Shown: positions 56,011 through 64,000 of the stretch, one piece after another | Layout of the letters: the number at the start of each line of letters is the position of its first letter | Position numbering within the stretch: the first letter of the stretch is position 1 | DNA from: an uncultured Kiloniellaceae bacterium | GTDB taxonomy: Bacteria; Pseudomonadota; Alphaproteobacteria; Kiloniellales; Kiloniellaceae | Direction: 5' to 3' | DNA: 64,000 nucleotides | NCBI GenBank assembly: GCA_947500035.1 | Contig: CANMQP010000005.1 | Coordinates: 372,001 to 436,000 of the forward strand | Position numbers and translations under genes: made by a program | The notes under the pieces: generated by a model | Told to the model about the DNA's origin: nothing | What the model saw: only the letters and a program-made list of their open reading frames with translations | Database searches by the model: none

Positions 56011-56676
56011 TTGCGCCTCTTGGTGGTCGAAGACAATGAGACTCTGGCTCAGGGACTGACGGCAGTCCTGAAGGGCTCGGGCTATGCGGTCGACCTGGTG
56101 ACAGACGGGCAATCGGCGGAAGCGGCGCTCGCCACGGCGTCGTATGATCTTGTCATTCTGGATCTCACCTTGCCGGATATGGACGGCCTTGACGTGCTCA
56201 AAGAGCTGCGCCAGCAACGCAATGACTGCGCGGTCCTGGTGCTGACGGCCCGCGGTGCGCTGGATGATCGGGTCAAGGGTCTCGACCTGGGTGCCGATGA
56301 CTACATGACCAAGCCGTTCGAGGTGCCGGAACTGGAGGCCCGCGTCCGTGTGCTTCTGCGGCGCCGGGCCGGACTGCGGTCCTCAAAGCTCGACTATGGT
56401 GCTCTCAGCCTGGACCTCTCTGCGCGGCAGGCCAGCCTGGACGGCGAACGCATCGAATTACCGGCGCGAGAGTTGAACGTGCTTGAGGCGCTTTTTCTGA
56501 AAGCGGAGCAGGTTGTCTCCAAGCAACAGATTATCGAGAGCCTCGCGGACTTCGACGATGACATCAGCGAGAATGCCGTGGAGCAGTATGTCAGCCGCCT
56601 GCGGAAGCGGCTTGAACCCTACGGTCTGAAGATCCGCACGGCGCGCGGGCTTGGCTACATTCTGGAGGCAGGCTGA
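56011..56676 (+). CDS. OmpR-family response regulator (TctD-like)
   Basis: A 221-residue transcription regulator. The receiver domain (residues 1-115) has the phosphorylated Asp51 in LVILDLTLPDMDG and Lys101 in DDYMTKPFE. The winged-helix effector domain (about 125-220) ends in VSRLRKRLEPYGLKIRTARG. It starts at TTG behind GGGGGAAA, and 3 bases separate it from the kinase gene. In TctD/TctE systems the regulator controls a tricarboxylate transporter; here tctCBA is within 4 kb and has a fitting direct repeat upstream. Confidence 0.93.
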   Translation: MRLLVVEDNETLAQGLTAVLKGSGYAVDLVTDGQSAEAALATASYDLVILDLTLPDMDGLDVLKELRQQRNDCAVLVLTARGALDDRVKGLDLGADDYMTKPFEVPELEARVRVLLRRRAGLRSSKLDYGALSLDLSARQASLDGERIELPARELNVLEALFLKAEQVVSKQQIIESLADFDDDISENAVEQYVSRLRKRLEPYGLKIRTARGLGYILEAG

Positions 56677-56679
56677 GTT

Positions 56680-58194
56680 ATGGCGGATGGCGTCCAGACG
56701 ACAGAACGGGAGGCTCCACCGGCCGCCGGGAGAACCCGAAAACACCACTCGCTGCGGCGGCGCTTGCTGCTGCTTCTTTTGCTGCCGCTCTCGTTGATCG
56801 GCGTGCTGGCGATGGTGGACGCCTACCGTGATGCCCGTACGACCGCCAACGAAATCTCCGATCGGGTGCTGTCAGGCTCCGCACTGGCAATCGCGGAGCG
56901 CGTGATTGTCGGCGCGGACGGAGTCCTGGAAGTCGATGTCCCCTACGTGGCGCTGGAGATGTTGACCTCCTCCGCCCAGGACCGGGTCTTCTACCGGGTC
57001 GAAGGGCCCGATGGCGCCTTCATCACCGGCTATGAGCAACTGCCCGTTCCGGCGGGGGACTTCAACGAGACCATCGGCAACCGCGCACGCTTCTCCGATG
57101 CCAGTTTTCGCGGCGATGCCATCCGCGTGGCCACCATGGACGGTGCGGTCTCGACCGGTAAACGCTCAATTCCCTATCGCGTGGTCGTGGCCGAGACCAC
57201 CAATGCCCGGCAAAAGCTGGCTCGGGATATCCTGATCCGAACCGCGATCCGCCAGGCCCTGCTGGTCGGCATTGCCGCCATCATCGTCTGGATCGGTGTC
57301 ACCCGGGCTTTGCGGCCTTTGCAGCGCCTGGAAGAAGCGATCGGCCGGCGCAGTATGGACGATCTGCGCCCGATCGAGCATGCGGTGCCCAGCGAGGTCG
57401 AGCAGCTCGTCGTCTCCATCAACGGTTTTATGCAGCGGCTGGGTGGCGCGCTAGGTGCCCTGCGCAACTTCACGGGCAACGCCAGTCATCAACTGCGCAC
57501 GCCGCTGACGGTGATCCGCACCCAGCTGGAACTGACGCGCCGGGCCCAAAGTAACGAGGATGCAAGTGCCGCCTTGCGGGTGGCGGACGGTGCGGTGACC
57601 CATGCCGAACGCGCTCTGACCCAGTTGCTGTTGCTGGCCCGGGTCGATGAAGCCTCTGCGGATCGTCTGAGTGAAGCGACCTTCGATTTGGGCGAATTGG
57701 CACAGGCGACGACCGCGAGCTATCTCGCTAAGGCACGGGAAAAGAATGTTGATCTCGGTTACGAACCTCCCTCCGGAAAGGTTGTGATTACCGGTGATGC
57801 GATGCTGCTCGGCGAGCTTTTGCGCAATCTGATCGAGAACGTCATTGCTTATGCGGGCGAGGGTGTTCGGGCGACTGTGCGCGTGGGAAAGCGGGGAGAG
57901 TTGGCGTTTCTCGAGGTTGAAGATGACGGCATCGGACTCGACCCCGACAAGCGCGCAAGGGCTCAGGAACGCTTCGTCAGATTCTCCTCCGATCATCAGG
58001 CCGGTGCCGGGCTCGGTCTCTCCATCGTTGCCGAGATCGCTGCATTGTTCGGCGCTCGCCTGAGCCTGGACACAGGCGGGCGAGGAAAAGGGCTGTTGGC
58101 CCGTATCGCCTTTCCGAAAAAGGGCGCTGACTTGTCGAGTGAGGTAACAGACACTAGTTCACCGGAAGCAATAATCAGACAAACTCACATCTAG
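56680..58194 (+). CDS. Sensor histidine kinase (TctE-like)
   Basis: A 504-residue membrane kinase. Two membrane helices (residues about 26-48 and 190-207) flank a periplasmic sensor domain of the 2CSK_N type. A HAMP segment (about 208-260) leads to the phosphorylated His270 in GNASHQLRTPLT. The ATP-binding domain has the N box NLIENVIAY, G1 DDGIGLD and G2 GAGLGLSIV. The tail of about 25 residues is polar. It should phosphorylate the preceding regulator. Ligand probably a carboxylate, perhaps presented by a binding protein. Confidence 0.93.
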   Translation: MADGVQTTEREAPPAAGRTRKHHSLRRRLLLLLLLPLSLIGVLAMVDAYRDARTTANEISDRVLSGSALAIAERVIVGADGVLEVDVPYVALEMLTSSAQDRVFYRVEGPDGAFITGYEQLPVPAGDFNETIGNRARFSDASFRGDAIRVATMDGAVSTGKRSIPYRVVVAETTNARQKLARDILIRTAIRQALLVGIAAIIVWIGVTRALRPLQRLEEAIGRRSMDDLRPIEHAVPSEVEQLVVSINGFMQRLGGALGALRNFTGNASHQLRTPLTVIRTQLELTRRAQSNEDASAALRVADGAVTHAERALTQLLLLARVDEASADRLSEATFDLGELAQATTASYLAKAREKNVDLGYEPPSGKVVITGDAMLLGELLRNLIENVIAYAGEGVRATVRVGKRGELAFLEVEDDGIGLDPDKRARAQERFVRFSSDHQAGAGLGLSIVAEIAALFGARLSLDTGGRGKGLLARIAFPKKGADLSSEVTDTSSPEAIIRQTHI

Positions 58195-58220
58195 TGAACC
58201 GAGACGGAGAGATTTGTTAC

Positions 58221-58760
58221 GTGAAGAAGATCCTGGCCTTTTCCGGCAGCAGCAGTTCCAAGTCGATCAATCAGAAACTCGTCCACGCGGCGGTCGCGCA
58301 CCTGGACCCGGAGGCGGTGACGCTCATTGATATCCGGGACTATCCCTTGCCGATCCACTCGGTCGACATCGAAGCGCAGGGCATGCCGGAGAACGCAGTG
58401 CGTTTGCGCGCACTTTTCAGCGAGCATGACGGCTTTCTGATCTCCTGTCCGGAGAACAACTCTTCGATCACGGCGATTTTGAAGAACCTGCTGGACTGGA
58501 TGTCGCGCTTCGAGGGCAAGATTTTCCAGCAAAAACCGGTGCTCTGGATGGCGGCCGCACCAGGCAAAAACGGCGGCAAGACCAATCTCAAGCACCTGGC
58601 GGAATTGACGCCCTGGTGGGGCGGTGAATTGGCCGCGACCTTCAGCCTGCCGCACTTCCACGACAGCTTCGATGTCGATGCGGGTGCGGTGCGCGAGGCC
58701 GAACGCGGGGCAGAATTAGCGGCTGCCGTTAAGGCGCTCGAAGCGGCTGTTTCCAAGTAA
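58221..58760 (+). CDS. NADPH-dependent FMN reductase family protein
   Basis: A 179-residue flavodoxin-like reductase that uses NAD(P)H to reduce FMN, quinones or other acceptors. The FMN-binding loop is FSGSSSSKSINQKLV (residues about 6-20), and the second contact is SCPENNSSITAILKNLLDW (near residue 80). I placed the start at the GTG at 58221 (MKKILAFSGS), with GGAGAG about 9 bases upstream. A GTG at 58194 overlapping the kinase stop is in frame but would add a leader not seen in the family. Confidence 0.88.
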   Translation: MKKILAFSGSSSSKSINQKLVHAAVAHLDPEAVTLIDIRDYPLPIHSVDIEAQGMPENAVRLRALFSEHDGFLISCPENNSSITAILKNLLDWMSRFEGKIFQQKPVLWMAAAPGKNGGKTNLKHLAELTPWWGGELAATFSLPHFHDSFDVDAGAVREAERGAELAAAVKALEAAVSK

Positions 58761-58770
58761 TATCAGTATC

Positions 58771-59892
58771 TTAAGGCTGGATCAGAGTAGGCAGAACGTA
58801 CTCAGCCATGATCCTCACGGGCAGTTTCCAGGCGTCGGGCTGGTTATAGTTCCCGGCGTTGACGACGACGGCGAGATCAAGGCTCGGAATAATAATGAGG
58901 CGCTGCCCGCCGTTGCCGAAAGCTGCCATCCAGGGTTGACCGGTTTCGCGCATCTTACCGAGCCACCATTGGTAGCCGTATTCGAGCTCGTCGTCGACAG
59001 CTGTGCGAGGGGTGAAAGCCGCCTTGAGCCAGTCTTCGGAGATCAGCGCTTTGCCCTCCCATTGCCCCTGATTCAAAACGACTTGACCTACTTTTGCCAC
59101 ATCCCGCGGACGCATGCGCAGGCCTGAGGCCGCGGCAAAGGCGCCGTCATTCCCCTTGATCCATTCGACGTCGTCGATCCCCAGAGGCGTGAAGAGTTTT
59201 TCCCGGGCGAAATCGAAGACCGACTGACCGCTGCCGCGCTCGATCAATTCGGCGAGCAATGCCGTGGCGCCGCCGTTGTAGTCCCATTGCCTGCCCGGTT
59301 CGGTAACGAAAGGCCGCTCCAGGATAAAGCGATAGCGGTCCGGCGCGAGCTCCATGGCGATCTCGCTGTTTTGGGGATTGTCGTAGGGCAGCTCTTCGTT
59401 CCATTCGGTGCCCAGACGCATGGTCAGTGCATCGGCGACGGTCAGGCGTAAGCGCGCCGGATCCGCCGCCAGATCCTTGTATTCGGGAAAACTGTCCAGG
59501 ATCGGGGAGTCAAGAGCCGGGGCCTGGCCAGCATCGAGGGCAATGCCGTAAAGCAGGCCGACGATGCTCTTGGAAACCGAGCGCAGGTCGTGTTTGGTTT
59601 CGGCATCGAACAGCAGATACCCCAGGGACTGCCCCCAGCGTTCGTCGATGCCGTCGTAGTAGCGTTCGAACACCAGCTTGCCGTTTCGAATGACCACGAC
59701 CGCGTGCAGATTTTTCAGGCTTCCGGCCTTCATGGCCGCGTCGAGGCGCTCGGCCACGTCGGTTTGAAAACCGGCTTCTGCCGGTGTCGCCTTCTCCCAT
59801 GCGGATTGTGACAGGGCAGGCGTAGAGAGCTGGGACATGGCGGCGATTCCAGCGGCAAAAAGAAACGGGCGAGTTATATTCAAAACGGCCAT
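58771..59892 (-). CDS. Serine hydrolase, class C beta-lactamase/esterase family
   Basis: A 373-residue exported or envelope protein with a signal peptide (FLFAAGIAAMSQLSTPALS). The Ser-x-x-Lys motif of the beta-lactamase/penicillin-binding fold is SVSKSIVGLLYG (near residue 108). The Tyr motif appears as WDYNGGATALLAELI, a variant of YxN seen in esterases. The third motif is less clear (AFGNGGQRLIII). These features favour an esterase or peptidase over a true beta-lactamase. I began at the ATG at 59892 (MAVLNITR), where the signal peptide starts, not 42 bases upstream. Confidence 0.88.
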   Translation of the reverse strand: MAVLNITRPFLFAAGIAAMSQLSTPALSQSAWEKATPAEAGFQTDVAERLDAAMKAGSLKNLHAVVVIRNGKLVFERYYDGIDERWGQSLGYLLFDAETKHDLRSVSKSIVGLLYGIALDAGQAPALDSPILDSFPEYKDLAADPARLRLTVADALTMRLGTEWNEELPYDNPQNSEIAMELAPDRYRFILERPFVTEPGRQWDYNGGATALLAELIERGSGQSVFDFAREKLFTPLGIDDVEWIKGNDGAFAAASGLRMRPRDVAKVGQVVLNQGQWEGKALISEDWLKAAFTPRTAVDDELEYGYQWWLGKMRETGQPWMAAFGNGGQRLIIIPSLDLAVVVNAGNYNQPDAWKLPVRIMAEYVLPTLIQP

Positions 59893-60025
59893 TTCTGATT
59901 GTACACCGACGCGAGAAGAGCGGCAACGCGACAACCCCCGGGCTTCCTCACGATCTCTCTCTTGCGTCGCGGCTTGATGCTGATATGTCTTGGTTTCGTG
60001 ACAGCCCCTAAGCAGGAATACCCGC

Positions 60026-61195
60026 GTGCATTACTCTCCCCGTGTCGATCGAATTGCCGGTGAAGGCGCCGCCGCCTGGCGGATTCACGTTGAAGCCGTG
60101 GAGGCACGGGCGCGCGGCGAGGATATCCTGGTCATGTCGATCGGTGATCCGGATTTCGCCACGCCGCCGGCCATCATTGATACAGCGGTCGAGGCCCTGC
60201 GGTCCGGCGACACGCACTACACCGGGATTGCGGGACGTCACAGTCTGCGCAGCGCCATCGCGCGCGAAACACTGCGCTGCGGCGGGCCGGAGGTCTCGGC
60301 GGAGAACGTTATTGTGTTGGCGGGCGCGCAAAACGGCCTCTTCTCGGCCTCGCTCTGCCTCTTCTCACAGGGAGATGAGGTCGTTGCGCTCGACCCCATG
60401 TATGTGACCTACGAAGCGACCGTCCAGGTTTCGGGCGCCAAGCTGGTCCCGGTGCCCGCGCGGCCGGACAGCGGTTTGCGTCCTGATCTCAAAGCCATCG
60501 AGGCGGCCATCACCGAGCGCACCCGCGCCATCATGTTCGCCAATCCCTGCAATCCTTCCGGCGTGGTCATGACTCCGGCAGAACTGAACGGCATTGCCGG
60601 GATCGCCAAACGCCATGATCTCTGGGTGATCTCCGACGAAGTCTATGGCGCGCTGACCTTCGAGCAGGATCACTGCATGATCGCGGGCCTGCCTGAGATG
60701 GCGGAGCGCAGCGTGACCGTCTCCAGCCTCTCCAAGTCGCAGGCCATGACCGGCTGGCGCATCGGCTGGATGGTCGGGCCCAAAGAACTGATCGTTCACG
60801 CGCATCATCTCTCGCTCTCCATGCTCTACGGACTGCCGGGGTTTATCCAGGAGGCCGCGGTGACGGCCCTGGGAGATGCTCGCGGAGAAATGGACAGCAT
60901 GCGTGACATATACCGCGCCCGCCGAGACCGGGTCATCGAAGGCTTGAGAGGGGCGAACAAGATCACCGTGGTGCCGTCCCAGTCCGGCATGTTCCTTTTG
61001 CTCGATGTGCGCGAGACCGGGATGAGCTCGTTGGATTTCGCCTGGGCACTCTACCGCGCGGAGGGTGTTTCGCTTCTAGACGCGGGCGCTTTCGGAACGA
61101 GTACGGCGGGTCACGTTCGTTTGTCCTACACTCTCGGTGACGCGGCGTTGGACGAGGGTTGCCGGCGCATTTGCCGTTTCTTGTCCGCTCTTTGA
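60026..61195 (+). CDS. Class I/II PLP-dependent aminotransferase
   Basis: A 389-residue fold-type I aminotransferase. The PLP lysine is in VSSLSKSQAMTGWRIGW (near residue 237). NPCNPSGVVMTPAEL (near residue 175) and the Asp/Tyr of VISDEVYGALTF are the cofactor contacts, and the substrate carboxylate Arg is in HVRLSYTLG near the C-terminus. It starts at GTG behind AGGAA. The substrate may be aspartate, alanine, tyrosine or an arginine-type amino acid; sequence does not decide. A GltS-type carrier gene follows, 83 bases away, so an amino-acid link is plausible. Confidence 0.92.
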   Translation: MHYSPRVDRIAGEGAAAWRIHVEAVEARARGEDILVMSIGDPDFATPPAIIDTAVEALRSGDTHYTGIAGRHSLRSAIARETLRCGGPEVSAENVIVLAGAQNGLFSASLCLFSQGDEVVALDPMYVTYEATVQVSGAKLVPVPARPDSGLRPDLKAIEAAITERTRAIMFANPCNPSGVVMTPAELNGIAGIAKRHDLWVISDEVYGALTFEQDHCMIAGLPEMAERSVTVSSLSKSQAMTGWRIGWMVGPKELIVHAHHLSLSMLYGLPGFIQEAAVTALGDARGEMDSMRDIYRARRDRVIEGLRGANKITVVPSQSGMFLLLDVRETGMSSLDFAWALYRAEGVSLLDAGAFGTSTAGHVRLSYTLGDAALDEGCRRICRFLSAL

Positions 61196-61278
61196 CCCGG
61201 ACAACTGGGCACTCCTGCTGCTATGTTTAATCGGGCACGAGCGTTACGCAGGATTGAGCGCGGAGTCATCTCGGGAGC

Positions 61279-62487
61279 ATGATGGAAGACAGTATCCTCG
61301 TCGATGATTTCATCACCTACACGATCGGCATCATTGTCTATTTCATCGGGATGCGCTTGACGGACCACGTTGCGTTTCTGCGCAGCTACAACATCCCCGA
61401 ACCCGTCACCGGTGGGGTGCTTGCCTCGTTCGTGTTGCTTGCGGCGTACCTCTGGACGGGCGTCGAGATCGAGTATGAACTCGAAACGCGCGATACGCTT
61501 CTGGTTTATTTCTTCACGACGATCGGTCTTAACGCACGCTTTTCGGATCTTCTTGCAGGGGGAAAACCGCTCGCCATTTTGCTGGGCCTGACGCTCGGCT
61601 ATATCGTCCTGCAGGACGTCATCGGCGTTCTGGCCGCACAGACGATGGGCTTGCCGAATGCCGTCGGGGTTCTCGCGGGCTCCGCCTCATTGATCGGCGG
61701 CCATGGAACGGCAATCGCCTGGGCACCGGAAATCGCCGAGACTTACGGTGTACCGAATGCACTTGAGATCGGTGTTGCGTCAGCGACCCTGGGACTGGTG
61801 CTGGCCAGCCTGCTCGGAGGGCCCATCGCAAAGTTTCTTCTGAAGCGTCACCGGATTTCAGACGTCGAGACCGACGGCATGATCGTCGGAATTTCACATG
61901 AGAAGGAAGACATCGAGCGTATCAATCACATCAGTATAATGTCCGCGCTCCTGGTGATGCACATCGCGATCATCATCGGTTACATCATCAATGAAGTGTT
62001 GGACCAGATTGGGTTCAAGCTTCCTCTTTTCGTCTCCTGCCTCTTGGTCGCGATCCTGCTTTCGAACAGCGTGCCCTACCTCTTTCCCAAGATGCATTGG
62101 CCGGCGCGGACCAAGGCGCTCGCGGTGATATCTGATTTCTCGCTGGGGCTTTTTATCGCCATGTCGCTGATGTCGATGCAGCTCTGGTCCATCGGAGATC
62201 TGGCCGGGCCGCTGCTGATCCTGCTGGGCTTGCAGGCCTTGGCCACAGTGGTCTTCATCATCTTCGTTCTCTTCCCGCTGATGGGCCGGGACTATCTGGC
62301 GACAGTCCTCAGCGCCGGCTTCGCGGGTTTTGCCCTGGGCGCGACCCCGACCGCCGTCGCCAACATGACCGCGGTGACCAAGACCCACGGCCCGGCACCG
62401 ACGGCCTTTATCATCCTGCCGCTGGTGGGCGCCTTCTTCGTCGACATCACCAACGCCCTCGTGATTCAGTTTTTCCTGTCTCTCTAG
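61279..62487 (+). CDS. gltS: Sodium/glutamate symporter (GltS family)
   Basis: A 402-residue carrier with about 11-12 membrane helices. The two halves carry the family Gly-rich regions ASLIGGHGTAIAWAP (near residue 137) and, in the inverted second repeat, GFALGATPTAVANMTAVTK (near residue 350). GltS takes up glutamate with sodium. The start is the first of two adjacent ATGs, with GGGAG very close. It follows the aminotransferase gene on the same strand and converges with a LysR gene. Confidence 0.9.
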   Translation: MMEDSILVDDFITYTIGIIVYFIGMRLTDHVAFLRSYNIPEPVTGGVLASFVLLAAYLWTGVEIEYELETRDTLLVYFFTTIGLNARFSDLLAGGKPLAILLGLTLGYIVLQDVIGVLAAQTMGLPNAVGVLAGSASLIGGHGTAIAWAPEIAETYGVPNALEIGVASATLGLVLASLLGGPIAKFLLKRHRISDVETDGMIVGISHEKEDIERINHISIMSALLVMHIAIIIGYIINEVLDQIGFKLPLFVSCLLVAILLSNSVPYLFPKMHWPARTKALAVISDFSLGLFIAMSLMSMQLWSIGDLAGPLLILLGLQALATVVFIIFVLFPLMGRDYLATVLSAGFAGFALGATPTAVANMTAVTKTHGPAPTAFIILPLVGAFFVDITNALVIQFFLSL

Positions 62488-62499
62488 GCTTAGAAATCC

Positions 62500-62518
62500 A
62501 GGCTTTGGCTCAAAGCCT
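62500..62518. terminator. Hairpin at the gltS-lysR convergent end
   Basis: AGGCTTTG and CAAAGCCT form an 8-base stem with a 3-base loop and overlap the stop codon of the LysR gene. No long T-run lies on either side. A weak bidirectional terminator is likely but unproven. Confidence 0.45.
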
Positions 62519-63403
62519 GTGCGGATAGGATTTCAGGTGGTCGATGAAGCGCTGTTTGACCGGTGAGGCGCGGGTTTCGCTCCAGATCGCGACGGTCGAG
62601 ACAGTCTCATCGCAATCTTTGAGAGGTCGGATTTCCAGGCCTTTGCGGAAGTAGTTCTGAACGCTCTCGGTCTGGACCGAGATTCCCATCTCACAGGCAA
62701 TGAGACCGAAGATGCCCTCGCTGTTCGAGGCTGACTGCACGACATTGGGCTCAAAGCCTGCGAGGCGGCAGAGGTTATAGAGATGCTGATGGTAGTGGGT
62801 CCAGTTGGCGGTGGTACCCAGAACGAAGGGTTCATCGGCGAGGGCGGTGAGGGGGATCTCAGGGAGCGCCGTCAGGGGGTGCGATTCATAGAGCACGACG
62901 ACGAAGCGGTCCCGCTGCACGGTGACGGTTTCATAGCCGCCGCGAACGACCGGTCCGGTCAGAAAACCGAAGTCCAGGACCCCGGCTTCCAGATCGTTAA
63001 GCTGGGCATGGGTGTAGTCGTGCCGGGGTTCGACCTCGATATCCGGATAGCGTTGGCGGAAGGATTTCAGGATCGGCGAGAGTTCACCCGCGATGGCGAT
63101 ATCGGTGTAGCCGATGACCAGACGGCCGGTCTCGCCGCTGGTGGTCTTGAGGGCGTGGTTGATCGCGCCTTCGATGTTGGTCAGGGCCTTAGTGCAGCCG
63201 CCGAGGAAGTTTGTTCCTGCATCCGTGAGCGCGACGTGGCGGTTGCTGCGCTCGAACAGGACCACGCCGATTTCCTGCTCGATGTACTGAATGGTCCGGC
63301 TCAAGGTTGGTTGAGAGATCGACAGACGTTCCGCCGCGCGCCCGAAATGCAGCTCTTCGGCGACCGCGACGAAACAGCGGATATGACGCATTCCCAAATG
63401 CAC
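62510..63403 (-). CDS. LysR-family transcriptional regulator
   Basis: A 297-residue regulator with an N-terminal winged helix (RHIRCFVAVAEELHFGRAAE, then LSISQPTLSRTIQYIEQEIG) and a substrate-binding-like effector domain (residues about 90-297; ETGRLVIGYTDIAIAGEL). It starts at GTG (63403) or the in-frame ATG at 63391. It is divergent from a TRAP transporter binding-protein gene, and a T-N11-A dyad lies exactly at its 5' end. It should therefore control the TRAP system and itself, responding to the transported organic acid. Confidence 0.92.
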   Translation of the reverse strand: MHLGMRHIRCFVAVAEELHFGRAAERLSISQPTLSRTIQYIEQEIGVVLFERSNRHVALTDAGTNFLGGCTKALTNIEGAINHALKTTSGETGRLVIGYTDIAIAGELSPILKSFRQRYPDIEVEPRHDYTHAQLNDLEAGVLDFGFLTGPVVRGGYETVTVQRDRFVVVLYESHPLTALPEIPLTALADEPFVLGTTANWTHYHQHLYNLCRLAGFEPNVVQSASNSEGIFGLIACEMGISVQTESVQNYFRKGLEIRPLKDCDETVSTVAIWSETRASPVKQRFIDHLKSYPHRL

Positions 63404-63420
63404 GATGCAACTCCTGCATC
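63404..63420. promoter_or_regulatory. LysR-type operator candidate
   Basis: GATGCAACTCCTGCATC is a perfect 6-base dyad with a 5-base centre. It matches the T-N11-A pattern bound by LysR regulators. It abuts the regulator's own GTG and lies 87 bases before the start of the divergent TRAP gene. Confidence 0.6.
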
Positions 63421-63506
63421 AATTAAGGCCTGATTTATATTATACGCGGCAATGCGGCGGAGCTATGGTTTTCCCGTGGTTCACAAGAAAAACGGGGAGC
63501 AATTAA

Positions 63507-64000
63507 ATGAGACAGGGACTTAAAACATCTTTTGCCCTTGGGTCTGCCGCCCTTCTGGCGCTCGGTCTATCGACCGGGACAGTAAAGGCCGCCGACCCGG
63601 TCACACTGAATCTGGGCTGGGCGACACCCTTGGAATCCGACTATGGTATTTTGGCCACCAAGTTCGAGGAACTGGCCGAGAAATACAGCAACGGCACGGT
63701 CGACGTGAAGCTGCGCTGCTGCGCGCAGATCGCCACGGAAGACGATGCCTTCAAGGCCCTGCAGCTCGGCACTGTGGACGCCTATTTCATTTCCCAGAAC
63801 AACGTCTCGCCGCACTGGCCGATGATGGATGTCTTCGTCCTGCCCTATATTTTCCAGAACACCGATCATCTCCTGAAAGTCTCAAACGGCCCTGTCGGGC
63901 AGAAGATCCGCGACCAGCTTCAGAAAGACACCGGCGTTCATCTGCTGACCTTTGGCGGCCCGGGTTATCGCGATATGTTCAATTCGCGCCGTGCGGTGAA
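63507..64000 (+). CDS. TRAP transporter solute-binding protein (DctP family), 3' end missing
   Basis: The first 164 residues of a periplasmic binding protein, still open at the right edge. A signal peptide (residues 1-28, core ALGSAALLALGLSTG) is followed by the DctP start VTLNLGWATPLESDYG, with VKLRCCAQIATEDDAFKALQ and FVLPYIFQNTDHL as further family segments. GGGGAG precedes the ATG by 10 bases. It captures an organic acid for a TRAP carrier whose membrane genes should follow outside the window. The paired cysteines in RCCAQ are unusual. Confidence 0.92.
   Translation, partial: MRQGLKTSFALGSAALLALGLSTGTVKAADPVTLNLGWATPLESDYGILATKFEELAEKYSNGTVDVKLRCCAQIATEDDAFKALQLGTVDAYFISQNNVSPHWPMMDVFVLPYIFQNTDHLLKVSNGPVGQKIRDQLQKDTGVHLLTFGGPGYRDMFNSRRAV

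Overview
The window looks like part of an alphaproteobacterial chromosome, probably from a Rhodospirillales-type marine or soil heterotroph. The evidence is GC-rich coding DNA, a complete tad/cpa (Flp pilus) locus in the alphaproteobacterial cpaABCDEF order, an iscR-sufBCDS-sufT-sufA operon, tripartite tricarboxylate (Tct) and TRAP uptake genes, and a beta-oxidation trifunctional protein with dehydrogenase-first domain order. I saw no rRNA or tRNA genes, no CRISPR array, no prophage and no intact insertion sequence. The species cannot be named from the sequence alone.

Layout. 1-7.3 kb is a same-strand fatty-acid oxidation block: acyl-CoA ligase (cut by the left edge), MerR regulator, thiolase, fused hydroxyacyl-CoA dehydrogenase/enoyl-CoA hydratase, acyl-CoA dehydrogenase. 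It runs straight into 7.4-14.8 kb: a DUF1302 outer-membrane barrel, a DUF1329 periplasmic protein, a YCF48-type beta-propeller, an MMPL/RND inner-membrane transporter and a hotdog thioesterase. Together these look like a trans-envelope handling system for a hydrophobic acyl substrate coupled to its oxidation, and they are the best candidate for an undescribed system here. 14.8-19.3 kb is an accessory stretch (GNAT enzyme, small unknown proteins, a methyltransferase-like protein). 19.3-22.3 kb holds a divergent pair: HDAC-like deacetylase and a thiamine-diphosphate enzyme.

22.3-32.6 kb is the Flp pilus locus on the minus strand. It has a terminator between flp and cpaA, a decayed second cpaA 3' end between cpaA and cpaB, and a perfect palindrome before tadE. 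cobQ stands alone at 32.9-34.4 kb, followed by a repeat-rich intergenic region (34.55-34.75 kb). 34.8-42.2 kb is an FAA hydrolase gene plus the SUF iron-sulfur operon, led by an Rrf2 regulator with a repeated upstream motif.

42.4-51.3 kb is mixed housekeeping: upp, two MFS carriers, Lrp-type proteins, an unusual peroxiredoxin-like/2-oxoglutarate oxygenase fusion, a DEAD-box helicase and small hydrolases. 51.5-58.2 kb is a tctCBA transporter with a solute-binding protein and a TctD/TctE-type two-component system; a Pho-box-like direct repeat lies upstream of tctC. 58.2-64 kb carries an FMN reductase, a serine hydrolase, an aminotransferase, a GltS-type carrier, a LysR regulator and the start of a TRAP solute-binding protein cut by the right edge.
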